The translations under genes were made by a program, and so were the position numbers. The notes under the pieces are model-generated. The model ran no database searches. It was not told where the DNA came from and worked only from the letters and a program-made list of their open reading frames with translations. DNA of 64,000 nucleotides. Origin: Astragalus membranaceus. Its lineage: Eukaryota; Streptophyta; Magnoliopsida; Fabales; Fabaceae. This document shows, one piece after another, positions 45,204 to 54,611 of the stretch. The stretch spans positions 137,055,027 to 137,119,026 of the forward strand of contig CM076846.1 of assembly GCA_039519185.1 (NCBI GenBank). The letters run 5' to 3'. Within the stretch, counting starts at the first letter, position 1, and each line of letters begins with the position of its first letter.

Positions 45204-45566
45204 TGTTCTGGACTGGACCAAGAGGTCCATTTAGCAAATTCAGGGGGTGCATTTAGCAATAGATATGGATTGGCCCAATCACTTTGGCCCATATCCACAA
45301 CATACAAGCCCAATCACGCTTGGACGATTAAGATCAATTCCGCTAATCCGACGACCCACAAACGAGCTCGATTTCCTATAAATACCGGCTCGCCTAGCCA
45401 TTTACGAGGTACACACTCTTCCCTTGCAAATTCACTAGCTTATTCTCATACTGACTTGAGCGTCAGAGTGGCTTTGCAGGTACCCCCCGGCGCTCACTGA
45501 CCTCCTGCCAGGACAGCAAGAGACCTACCAACAACAACCGACCAAAATACTGCTAGATACAGAAAA
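45204..45566 (+). repeat. 3' LTR of the Tat element
   Basis: 363 bp, TGTTCTGGACTGG ... TACAGAAAA, with the last C of the usual CAGAACA ending changed to A. TATA-like CTATAAATACC lies near 45377. It is followed by GATAC. Confidence 0.93.
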
Positions 45567-45571
45567 GATAC

Positions 45572-46500
45572 AATCTTACTTTCAAGTAATTAACCTTGAC
45601 TCTTGTGGATATTCATAGTAAAGCACTAGCATACAGGAAATTGCCATCTTTTAAATTTGAATGGAAATCAACAATCGAAGGTATATCCATCCTTTTGATA
45701 TCAATATTTTTCGTTAATATTCTTCCCAATGATAACAATTGTTATGATGATATTTTTGCCTAAATCACTTGCTTCATCAATATTCCTTAAGATCATTACG
45801 AGGACCTAACCTTGAGTGTCAAGCGGTGGTTTGGTATCTCAGAACATTTAATGTCATTCAAAAACTGTAAGATAAACTGATCTCCCTTAACATGATATTC
45901 CTCACCAAATCTTCGGTGTGTTAGAACTAAATATTATTATTCCCCTCCAAGAATCAAAAAAGAACATAATCATTCACATGTTCCATAGACTCTAAAGCTG
46001 GAGCAAGGATTGATTACTTTTGAAACAGACTTGTACTTTCTAAATTTTCCCATATATAGAATAAACAAAATCAACTAATGGAAGTAAAGGGTTTTCAGAT
46101 TTTGAAATGCATAATTCTCTTGGTATGTCAATTTGACCTTCCCCATTTTCATTTGCATTCATATCACCATCCCCAATTTCCGATATCTAATTAGCAAATT
46201 CTTTGATCTCTATAAAAGATTGATTTGTGCCTTGACCAGTCAACCACATGTTCTTTGTCAGCTTCAAAGCCTTGCAAGTTGATGTTTGCCTTAACAATGT
46301 CAAGGTTTTGATCTTTCACTAGTCACAAGCAAAATTTGTATGAAATGTCGACTCAATACAAGAATGGTATTTTCAAGTTGTTTTCAATTTCTCGTTTCAT
46401 CAAATCCCTCACTGTGCGATAAAATTTTGAAAGCATATATTCTAATCATCATTAGAGCTTCATCCCCAATAAATAAACGTTTTAAGGTCCTTAGCTTGAA
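45572..46500 (-). pseudogene. Helitron PIF1-like helicase relic, main part
   Basis: Read on the - strand from about 46500 to 45572, the decayed frames contain, in the order expected for Helitron helicases: a DEA-like box (GDEALMM), a match to the 'GGDFRQILPV' region, LKLTKNMWLTGQG then IKEFAN, IGDGDMN, DIPRELCIS, a match to 'FLNSIKCS...', LRNIDEASDL, VIIGKNINEK, and FKFKRWQFPV followed by NIHKSQG. There are many stops and frameshifts. The C-terminal continuation lies at 28661 and below, beyond the Tat insertion. Function: DNA helicase for rolling-circle transposition; this copy is dead. Confidence 0.85.
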
Positions 46501-46519
46501 GGCTTCATTGTGTAATGTT

Positions 46520-47128
46520 CCAAGTTGATTGGAAATTGATAATCAATGAGGTACAAAAAGTTGAATGAGTTTTTTCCACCAAGGTAACAAAGACGCAATT
46601 TGTAACATTCTCTTAGACAAAATATTTAATTTGGTGTAATTTTAATTATGCCCATAAAAGTGCATTTGTATGTTCGATTGTATTAAGAGTTACAAACTCT
46701 ATCTTTGAATATAGAATATGATTTCATTTAAAATAAATTGTGAAGTAAAAACTTAATATAATATGAAGAGGTGGTCACTATATATAGTACACATTCTAGT
46801 GAAAGTAAATACAAAATTTCAACTAACTAACTAATTGTGAAAAGTTGTTACAACTAAAAACTAATTTTAACTAACTTCTAAACTAACTTTCTAATACTCC
46901 CCCTCAAGTTGGAAGAGAGATGTCAAGATCTCCCCGACTTGGAGATGAGATGCTAAATTCAAATACACAACAAACCACGTGAATATCAACTCCATCGAGC
47001 AACCATCGTAGACACATCGGGAAACTTAGAAGAATGAAATTTCACTCCACAATGCCAAATAATAGTGCTACTTTGTTGACAACAATTGAGTACTTGCAAG
47101 AAATCACATATCGACGTAAGAACATAGG
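46520..47128 (-). mobile_element. Ty1/copia 3' end remnant (partial)
   Basis: On the - strand a polypurine string (AACTTGAGGGGGAGT at about 46897-46911) is followed by TATTAGAAAGTTAGTT, then an LTR-like AT-rich stretch with ACTATATATAGTGACC (46767-46782). This is the common layout at a copia 3' LTR. The interior to the right (about 46912-47128) shows no intact domain, and no LTR end was fixed. Confidence 0.5.
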
Positions 47129-47493
47129 TGTTCTGTACCTAGCAGTAATTTGGTAGGCTGCTGTTCGTAGGTCTCTTGCTGTCCTGGCTGTAGGTCAGTG
47201 AGCGCCCGGGGGGTACCTGCAAAGCCACTCCGACGCTCAAGTCAATATAGAGAGTATATGAGTGAAGGTACTAGGGATTAGAGATTGAACCTTTTTCAGG
47301 GCAAAGTTTGCCTGCATTTATAGGAAATCGTGCCCGCTCGTGGATCGTCGGATTGCTAGAGTCGATCTAGACCGTCCAAGCATGTTGGGCTCGTGTGTTG
47401 TGGATATGGGCTGATTTGGTTGGGCTGATCCATATCAATTGCTAAACGCACCCCCTGGTTTTGCTAATGGACCTCTTGGTCAAGTCCAGAACA
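47129..47493 (-). repeat. 3' LTR of a second Tat-family element
   Basis: 365 bp, inverse of the 45204-45566 LTR, with perfect termini TGTTCTG and CAGAACA. It contains the stretch missing from the 28667-28952 LTR. The purine tract GGCTTGGGGGGCAAC follows at 47494-47508 on the - strand, so the body of the element lies to the right. Confidence 0.93.
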
Positions 47494-47802
47494 GTTGCCC
47501 CCCAAGCCGAGATTATTCCGGAGGATGGTCTTGCCTTGAAGGATTTTCGCTGGTCTACCGGAGGTGTGAAGTTGTGCGGGACACTGCCTTTGTCACGACC
47601 GTGTTTTATCGTTTTCACTCTCTAGAGTAAAAAAGAGAGATTTTTTCTTTGCCATGCGTTACTCTGTTTGTCTCGTCGGGTCGTACAAGATCATTTCGTT
47701 GCGACCGTGACTCACACCTCTCTTGGTGTAATCCTTGTGCCGGGCACTAAGCTAGGGTGACATATCCTGATATTGGTTCCCTCCTGGGCGCCTCGTGCCA
47801 TG
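47494..47802 (-). mobile_element. Second Tat-family element, 3' non-coding part
   Basis: It matches the inverse of 44900-45203, including the segment with 'ctctagagtgaaaatgataaaacacgg'. It is interrupted at 47802 by the gag-only element and resumes at 61774. Confidence 0.88.
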
Positions 47803-49140
47803 TGTCATACCCCAATTTTGTCCAGCTTAGATCAAAACCCTAATTTTCCACAAAAATAAATAAGTTGAGGAGTGAGAAGCATCATGCATTGCATTTTGAG
47901 TCCTAAAAGTCATTCCAAAGTTTCTAAAATCATTTTTAGAGTTGAAATGCACTTTTTGGGTAAATCAGGTTTTTTTGAGTCCAAAAGGGTATTTTGGTCA
48001 TTTCACAATAAAAATGATAATTCCTCATGAAGGTCATTGAGCATGCATTCTAAGATTCTAGAGGTCATTTCTAGGGTTATAGATTCATTTTTAAAGTGGA
48101 AACGCATTTTTCGGGCAAATTAGGGTTTTAGCGTCAAAAAGGGTATTTTGGTCAATTATAACGGTTTTTTTTCAAAAAGGCTCAAAAAAATATGTATAAT
48201 TAAAAATATGAAATCTGAAATCAAAAATGAAAAATGAATAATAAAATATTATTGGATGTTTATTGTATTTTTAGAATTAGGGCTAATTCCTTTTAGGTGC
48301 TTTTTGCTTTTATCCATTTTTGGCCAAAGTAAGCATCAATTTCACAAGCAAACAACCTCCCTCACTCCACCCTCATGCCCTTCTCTTCAGCCCCATCAAG
48401 TGCACATCACAAAAAAAAGCCTTTCATCATGACAAGCACACCTTTGAGTGCAATAACATTCAATACACAACATATTTTTACCTTCCTTCTCTCTACACCA
48501 CTAAATACACACTAATTTCTTCACCTCCTTCACTCCACCCTCATGCCCTTCACTTCAGCCCCATCAAGTGCACATCACAAAAAAAAGCCTTTCATCATGA
48601 CAAGCACACCTTTGAATCCAATAACATTCAATACACAACATATTTTTACCTTCTTTCTCTCTACACCACTAAATACACACTAATTTCTTTATTTCCCTCT
48701 CACAACCTTAAACCCATTAGATCTTTGGGCTCCCAAGGATTTGAATAAGAACAACTCACTTCTCTCCTCTCCAAAAAGAGCCAAGAAATTCGTAGCCCCT
48801 CTCCTCTCCCTCACTTCCTCTTGTTTTTTTTCATCTCAAAGAAACCTTCCCATTCTCTCCTACACCAAAAACCCTAACAAACAACTCACCTCATTTGCAT
48901 CCCTCTTTCACATACTCTCTCCATTTCTCATTCAAAGTTCAAGCATCATCATCAAGTAGGTACTTCTTTGAAGAATATTTGAGTTGTGTTGATTTGTGTC
49001 TAGCTCCATCTTCTTATCTCACTTTCTAGCTCAAAGCTAAGGTAATCCTTAAAACCTTGCATCATTTTTGAATATTTCCTCAAAAATATAAAAAGCATTC
49101 ACCCTATCATCTTCACATTCTCATATTGTTGATTGTTGTT

Positions 49141-49208
49141 GGTGAGAGGTGTCATAAGCACTTTGACAAGCACTTAGGGAGGCTTGGGTGCTTATGGTGC
49201 CTCTCACC
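49141..49208 (+). other. Long hairpin in the LTR (copy at 59623-59690)
   Basis: Arms 49141-49161 and 49188-49208 pair over 21 bp around a 26-nt loop. The only three non-Watson-Crick positions are G-U on the + strand (GTGTC opposite GGTGC). Confidence 0.85.
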
Positions 49209-50088
49209 CTTTGATAAATGTTGATTTATGTTGATCTTAATCCTTGCCTTTCATGAAATAAAATATGGTTTTATGGCATGTTGTATTTCGCATACTCTCA
49301 TAAAAATGTGATTTGCTAGTTGTTGTTGTGTTTTCTCACATTTCTTTTCATATTCACTCATGTTTGCATAATTTTCACAAAATAAGAAACCCATCTCAAG
49401 CATGATAACATTCGGCCATGGGCCTAGGTTTAGGATTCTTGAACGCTTTTGTTTATTTCATGATTTGGGGATGAATAATAGTCGATTTAGGGTATGTATG
49501 CTCCTAGGTTTTAACATAAAAATTAGTGTTTGGGTTTGCTTTAATAAACTTGTTTTTGTTGATGATTGGCAAGGTGATTCACACTTGTGCACTTATGCAC
49601 TTAATCTTAAGTGTGAGGATTGACCAAAGTGATTCAACACTCTTTGATACTTTGGTTGCTAAATAATTTGCTTGCTTATGCTTGCCTATGATCATGATTG
49701 AGGCAACTCTTTTCCTTAAGCCAACAATTTCATTGTCCACTCTCATATAAAAATATCATCAACACTTAGATAGGTCAACTCCATACATTGCATCTTCCAC
49801 TAGATGTGCATTTAGATTCCCTTGCGTTTTGTAGAAATATTTGCGTATGGTTCTCGCCTAGCATCTTCCACTAGATATGCATTTAGGTTCAATCTTGCCT
49901 ATTCTTGTATTTTTGCTCAATGCCCAATTCAAGTTCCTTCTTTGCCTATTTATGTGTTGTGGTCTAATATGTGTAGCCTAGGCTAATATTTGCTCAAGAA
50001 TTCAAACGAGATTGTTGTTTGCCTAAGGATTCGATTTGCATTCATTACTTTCTTTTCTAAAGGGCCTAGCATGAAAATGGTGACTAGT

Positions 50089-50823
50089 GACAATCACCCA
50101 TAACCTTTGTTAGTTTGATTGTCCTAAGAGCCTAAGTTTCAAAAAAGATGTTTTCATATGCATGAGCTACTAGTGATAATCACCCATAACCTTTGTTAGT
50201 TTGATTATCATGAATGCTTTCAATTTCCAAAAATATTTTCTTAAGCATCAAAAGTCATAGCAAGTGCTAATGATGACCACCCATAACCTTTGTTAGTTTG
50301 GTCATCATGAAGACTTTCATTTTTCAAAAGAGATTTTTACATGCACTTAAAGGGGTTTTAGTAATGATCACCCATAACCTTTGTTAGTTTGATCATTATG
50401 ACCCCCCTTCACTTTTCAAAATCAAAACAAAAAGACTTTCATTTTCAAAGCTCTAGAACTACGTCGCTTTGATTCCCATTTGGGATACGTAGGAGCGAGT
50501 CACGTCCTCGTCAAGCACAACAAACCAAAATTAATTCGATTACGAAAGCCCTTTTTGATCATCTAAAATAAAAACCGATTATCATTAATGATCACTCGCG
50601 CCGTTGCCATTTGGTTGTTAATGATAATTTCATTTTCAAAAGAGTTAGTAGCGCGGCCACTCTAAACCGTTGTTGTTTGGTCGTCGCGAACACGCGAATC
50701 AAAAGCAAAACCGATTATCGTTAATGATCACTCGCGCCGTTGCCGTTTGGTTGTTAATGATAATTTCATTTTCAAAAGAGTTAGTAGCGCGGCCACTCTA
50801 AACCGTTGTTGTTTGGTCATCGC
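50089..50823 (+). other. Array of eight conserved-loop hairpins (first LTR copy)
   Basis: Hairpins 1-4 (50089-50123, 50174-50210, 50270-50308, 50362-50398) share the exact 19-nt loop CCCATAACCTTTGTTAGTT. Their stems are GACAATCA/TGATTGTC, TGATAATCA/TGATTATCA, ATGATGACCA/TGGTCATCAT and TAATGATCA/TGATCATTA. Hairpins 5 and 7 (50578-50628, 50714-50764) have 17-bp stems with three or four G-U pairs and a related loop, CTCGCGCCGTTGCC(A/G)TT. Hairpins 6 and 8 (50651-50687, 50787-50823) have GC-rich stems with the loop CTCTAAACCGTTGTTGTT. Confidence 0.9.
50455..50516 (+). other. ACGTA two-hairpin module, copy a
   Basis: AGAACTACGT then CTTTGATTC, a TCCC/GGGA hairpin, ATACGTAGGAGC, a CGAG/CTCG hairpin, and TCAAGC. 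It lies between hairpins 4 and 5. Copy in the 3' LTR at 60937-60998. Confidence 0.85.
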
Positions 50824-50892
50824 GAATCCTCACTCCTACTGCGAAAACTCATCTAAACAGACTAAAAAACAAAAACCTTTTTAGGACAACCA

Positions 50893-50964
50893 AGAACTAC
50901 GTAGCTTTGAATTCTCCATCGCACCAGGAGATACGTAGGAGCGAGAGGCCAACTCTCGTCAAGC
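50893..50964 (+). other. ACGTA two-hairpin module, copy b
   Basis: Same fixed strings as copy a, with stems TCTCC/GGAGA and CGAGAG/CTCTCG. Copy in the 3' LTR at 61375-61446. Confidence 0.85.
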
Positions 50965-51306
50965 GCCAAAAATAAAAATTTTCATTAAGTCTTCTCACTC
51001 CCTTTTCAATAAAGAGGCAAAATAAAAGCATTTTCAAATCAACCCTTCAAACCACACATTTAATTAAAGGTTCCCTTTCGGTAGAAAGGAGGTACGGGGT
51101 GCTAATACCTTCCCCATGCCTAACCAACCCCCGAACCCATATCTCTAGTTTTCGAAAGACCATCCGCCTTGTCTAAAAGACCTTTTTTCAATGTTTTGGT
51201 CTTAAAATTAAAATATTGGTGGCGGCTCCATACCTTTTCCACGTTGTACAATGAGCAGTCCGAACCGGATTTTTTGGGGTGCAACAGCTGGCGACTCCGC
51301 TGGGGA

Positions 51307-53183
51307 CTTTTCTTTTTTAAGTGGGTCAAGCCTAACTAATTAAGATGTGTGGTTTAATGTATTCTTGATTTGACTGATACCTTGTTTGCCTTCATTCTTT
51401 TTCCTTTCTTTCTTATCATTAATTGTAGGCATACGCATTTGTCTTCTTCTATGTTTGTTCCCTATGTCCTTTTCTTTTATTGCTTATGCTCATGCATTTC
51501 TCCCCAATTCTATCCGGATCTCCCCTTCTTGGCTCCCTTTCTTGAGGTAAGCAATGTACCTGATTGTTGTTGAAACCCCAGGCTAGCTTATTTGATATTG
51601 AACCCTAGTGTAGACGACATGTTGTTACCTTGCTTTTTCTGGACTGTTCTGGCGTCTCACTTGCAGGTGGGGTAATATGTGTCGGGTAGTTTTAAGTGGT
51701 ACGCCTTTACCACACACACTCACACCCTTATGATTATGTGCTTTGAGAGAGGCCTAAAACCCAAGGTCTGACAAAACTTAGGGGAGTGGAAACGAGTAGT
51801 GACTGGCAATTGGACTGTTGTCCTTCCGACTCTCACGAAAGTTTCAGCCAGAGTATGCTCTTTCATGATGCCTCACACCAGATGGCGTTCCATCGTTGTG
51901 GGTGCTACTGTGAAAGAGAATTAGCTTTGGTAACCTGGCGAGGAAGTGACTAGAACCCACATGGGAGGAACATTTGAGTTGTCCTAGAACTTAGGTCCCC
52001 ACCTTCGTAGGACACAAGGGGCATACCAAATTGTGTGTTGCATCGTAATATAGACATGTTTTCAAAAAAGAGCAGGAGGTTTTTTAAATAGAAAGTAGAG
52101 AAAGAGCTGCCGTTGTAGCCTTTCTTCTGCCGGTCCGTACGAAGTGACATATGGCCCACTCTTTTCAAAAAAAGAGAGAACGAGCTGCCGTTGTAGCCCT
52201 TCTCTTACTAGGGCCATATGAAACCACGTATAGCCCGCATTTTTCAAAAAAAAAAAAACAAAAAGAAGTATCTTGCATCCTGCATCATTGCATCATTACA
52301 TCATTGCGTCATTTGCATTAAATAAAGTTCCCATTTTGAAAAGAATCATTCATCTTGCATTCCCTTTCATTACATAAAGATAAAACAAAAAAACAATTAT
52401 CATCTGCATAGCATAAGCATTTCATTTATAATCATGCAAAAAATCTTCGTCAAGTTCATCCAAGACGAGGCATTCATACATAAGCATTATTTCAAAAAAG
52501 ACACGGTAGAACTACGTACGCTTTGATTCCTCATCACAGTGAGGATACGTAGGAGCGGGTCCGCCCCGTCAAGCATAACAAATGAAAAAAGCCATTTTGA
52601 AAAAGCATCATTCTTGCATTCAAAAATGCATTGAAATTTTGTATTTCATCTTGCACCAAAAAAAAAAACAATTTTTTTTATTTTTTATTTTTTATTTATT
52701 TTTTAGAATAAGTACACTTCTCAAGTGGTCATTTTTCCATGCATTTGCATATCATGATCTGTACAATAAAGGTTTTGATGAGAGACGAGACGATTTTGCA
52801 AAATAGTCATTCCCCAAAAAAAAAAAAAAAAAAAACTCAAGGTGTTCCAAAGTACCCAGTTCTCGAGTCAGCAGCTCATTCACATAACTTCAAAATTTTT
52901 GCATCTCATCCATCCCATGATAAAAGATTAAAATTGTTCATAAATTTTTTCTATCATGTGAAGCATTCTTCTAGGCATGCATGCCATGTGCAGTCGCCCC
53001 TGTCTGTGTCCGTCAGTTTCCCTGCTTTATCATCATTCCCCGTCCTAGTCTAGCCCCGCCCGTAAAGCCTAAAGTGTCGCATGCATTTGTTCAGTCATTC
53101 GTTCTTGCGCTTATGTTGTGTGCCCTGTTATCTCTAGAAAGAGGCCAACTGGTTTGCCGATATCCGCTTCAGACTCAAGATTC
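51307..53183 (+). other. 5' untranslated region of the gag-only element
   Basis: No supported ORF. At 52050-52250 there are two units of 'gagctgccgttgtagcc' with 'catatggccc' phrases, and at 52508-52574 a third ACGTA module. The rest is A-rich with homopolymer runs. Confidence 0.75.
52508..52574 (+). other. ACGTA two-hairpin module, copy c (internal)
   Basis: Fixed strings as in the LTR copies; stems TCCTCA/TGAGGA and CGGG/CCCG. It is outside the LTR, in the leader of gag. Confidence 0.85.
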
Positions 53184-54611
53184 ATGGCGACCAATCAAGG
53201 AAACCTAGTGATTGAGAATCCCGGCAATTCAGGTCTAGATAATCCGATTATGGAAGTCCTCAAGCAGCTAGTCCAAGGGAATTAGGCACTAGTCCAAGAG
53301 AATCAGGCGTTAAATAATAAAGTCGGGGTGATAGAAATGCAGATGGATGCGATAAGAATGCAGATGACTGAAATGATGGGCACCCTGCAAGCTTTGAAAA
53401 ACGGGACCACTACCGAAGATACTGCTGTTGTAAACCCAGGTGGGGCCGCAACCATCCTTCCTACCTCGGGACCCGCTGAAGCTGTGACTGCTATTCCCCA
53501 TCCGGGATCTGGGGTTAATTATCCTGCTCACGCCCTGGGAGGTGCTGATCCACATGAGGTTTCTCTTTTCAATATGGATAGTGATCCTCAAGGTCACCTA
53601 TTTGAGAACTCTCAACCCAGAGATCAGTTGCATGAGTTGGAAAAGCGTTTAAAAGCCATAGAGGATTCAAAGACCAAAGCTAAAGACGCCCGTGATCTAT
53701 GTCTTGTTCCAGACTTGGTTATTCCCCCAAAGATGAAGGTGCCAGTCTTTGACCAATATTGTGGTACCAGCTGCCCAAATAGACACGTAACCATGTACGC
53801 CCGAAGGATGACCGCATACAATCACGACGACAAACTGCTCATCCACTACTTCCAGTACAGCCTAACTGGGGCATCTCTGGATTGGTACATGCAGTTGCAG
53901 CCTTCCGACATCCACAGTTGGAAGGACCTTTCTGAAGCTTTCTTAAAGGAGTACGAATACAACAAAGACATGGCTCCAGATCGGATTCAGCTGCAGTATA
54001 TGAGCAAGAAAGATCATGAGTCCTTTAAGGAATATGCTCAAAGATGGAGGAGCATAGCTGCTCAGGTGAAGCCACCATTGACTGAAAAGGAGATGGTGTA
54101 CATGTTTATGGAGACTCTCCCAGCTGTTTTCTATGAACGTCTGGTTGGAAGTGGGTCCTCAAGCTTCTCAGATGTGATCAAAATAGGGGCAAGACTTGAA
54201 GTCGGGATGAAGAGAGGAAGAATCCCCTGCAATCCTACTGGCGCCGACAATGCTAGTGATTTGCCTGCAAGGAAAAATGGAGAAATCAATGCTATAGTGG
54301 GACAAGGAAAGTCACGTCAGTACGACCCCATTCCTGTGTCGTACACTGATTTGTGCAGCTATCTAATCAACCATAGGCTGATCTCTCCTCGTGGGATGAA
54401 GCCAGTCCAACCTCCATTCCCAAGAAGGTATAATGCAAAGGCTACCTGTGAATTCCATTCTGGGGCAATTGGTCACTCTACTGAGAACTGTCATCCTTTG
54501 AAGCAGTCGGTTCAGGATCTTATTGATACAAAACAGTTGACCTTTGATGAGGGAGGTGAAGGACTAAACCCTTTGAGATCAGGGCTGTCAGGCCGGGATG
54601 GCAGTAGTTGA
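53184..54611 (+). pseudogene. Gag of the gag-only element, one premature stop
   Basis: ATG at 53184 opens a frame of 475 codons, interrupted once by TAG at 53283-53285 (codon 34). The same phrase five codons later reads ENQAL, so a C-to-T change of a Gln codon is likely. Residues about 45-70 look like a short coiled coil (EMQMDAIRMQMTEMMG). The capsid-type gag domain runs through LVPDLVIPPKMKVPVF, LIHYFQYSLTGASLDWY and SWKDLSEAFLKEY to FKEYAQRWRSIAAQV. A zinc-knuckle-like CEFHSGAIGHSTENC lies near residues 420-435. It is of the Ogre/Tat gag type. An in-frame ATG at 53328 downstream of the stop could still give a 427-aa product. No pol follows. Confidence 0.85.

Larger units (their letters stand above)
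28667..45566 (+). mobile_element. Tat-lineage Ty3/gypsy element, interrupted by an Athila element
   Basis: LTRs at 28667-28952 and 45204-45566; a 5-bp duplication, GATAC, at 28662-28666 and 45567-45571. Termini of the family are TGTTCTG and CAGAACA; this copy has TATTCTG at the left and an altered last CA. Order inside: PBS, gag/protease, RT, RNase H, a second RNase H of the archaeal type found in Tat elements, integrase, then a 2.3-kb non-coding 3' part with tandem repeats and a polypurine tract (about 45193-45203). The Athila insertion sits between the second RNase H and integrase. It is non-functional by frameshifts, stops and loss of most of gag. Confidence 0.92.
47803..51286 (+). repeat. 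5' LTR of the gag-only element, 3.48 kb
   Basis: It contains a direct duplication of about 170 bp (48360-48690, starting ACTCCACCCTCATGCCC), a long hairpin at 49141-49208, an eight-hairpin array at 50089-50823, two ACGTA modules, and near the end a CCTTTC-GGTA-GAAAGG hairpin (51074-51089). The open frames at 48320-48959 and 49402-49623 recur in the other LTR but carry no known motif. Confidence 0.95.

Noticed and set aside
48320..49623. Several 60-140-codon frames repeated in both LTRs of the gag-only element
   Set aside because: Their duplication follows from the LTRs being duplicates. The sequences are low-complexity (Ser/Thr/His/Tyr-rich) without motifs.
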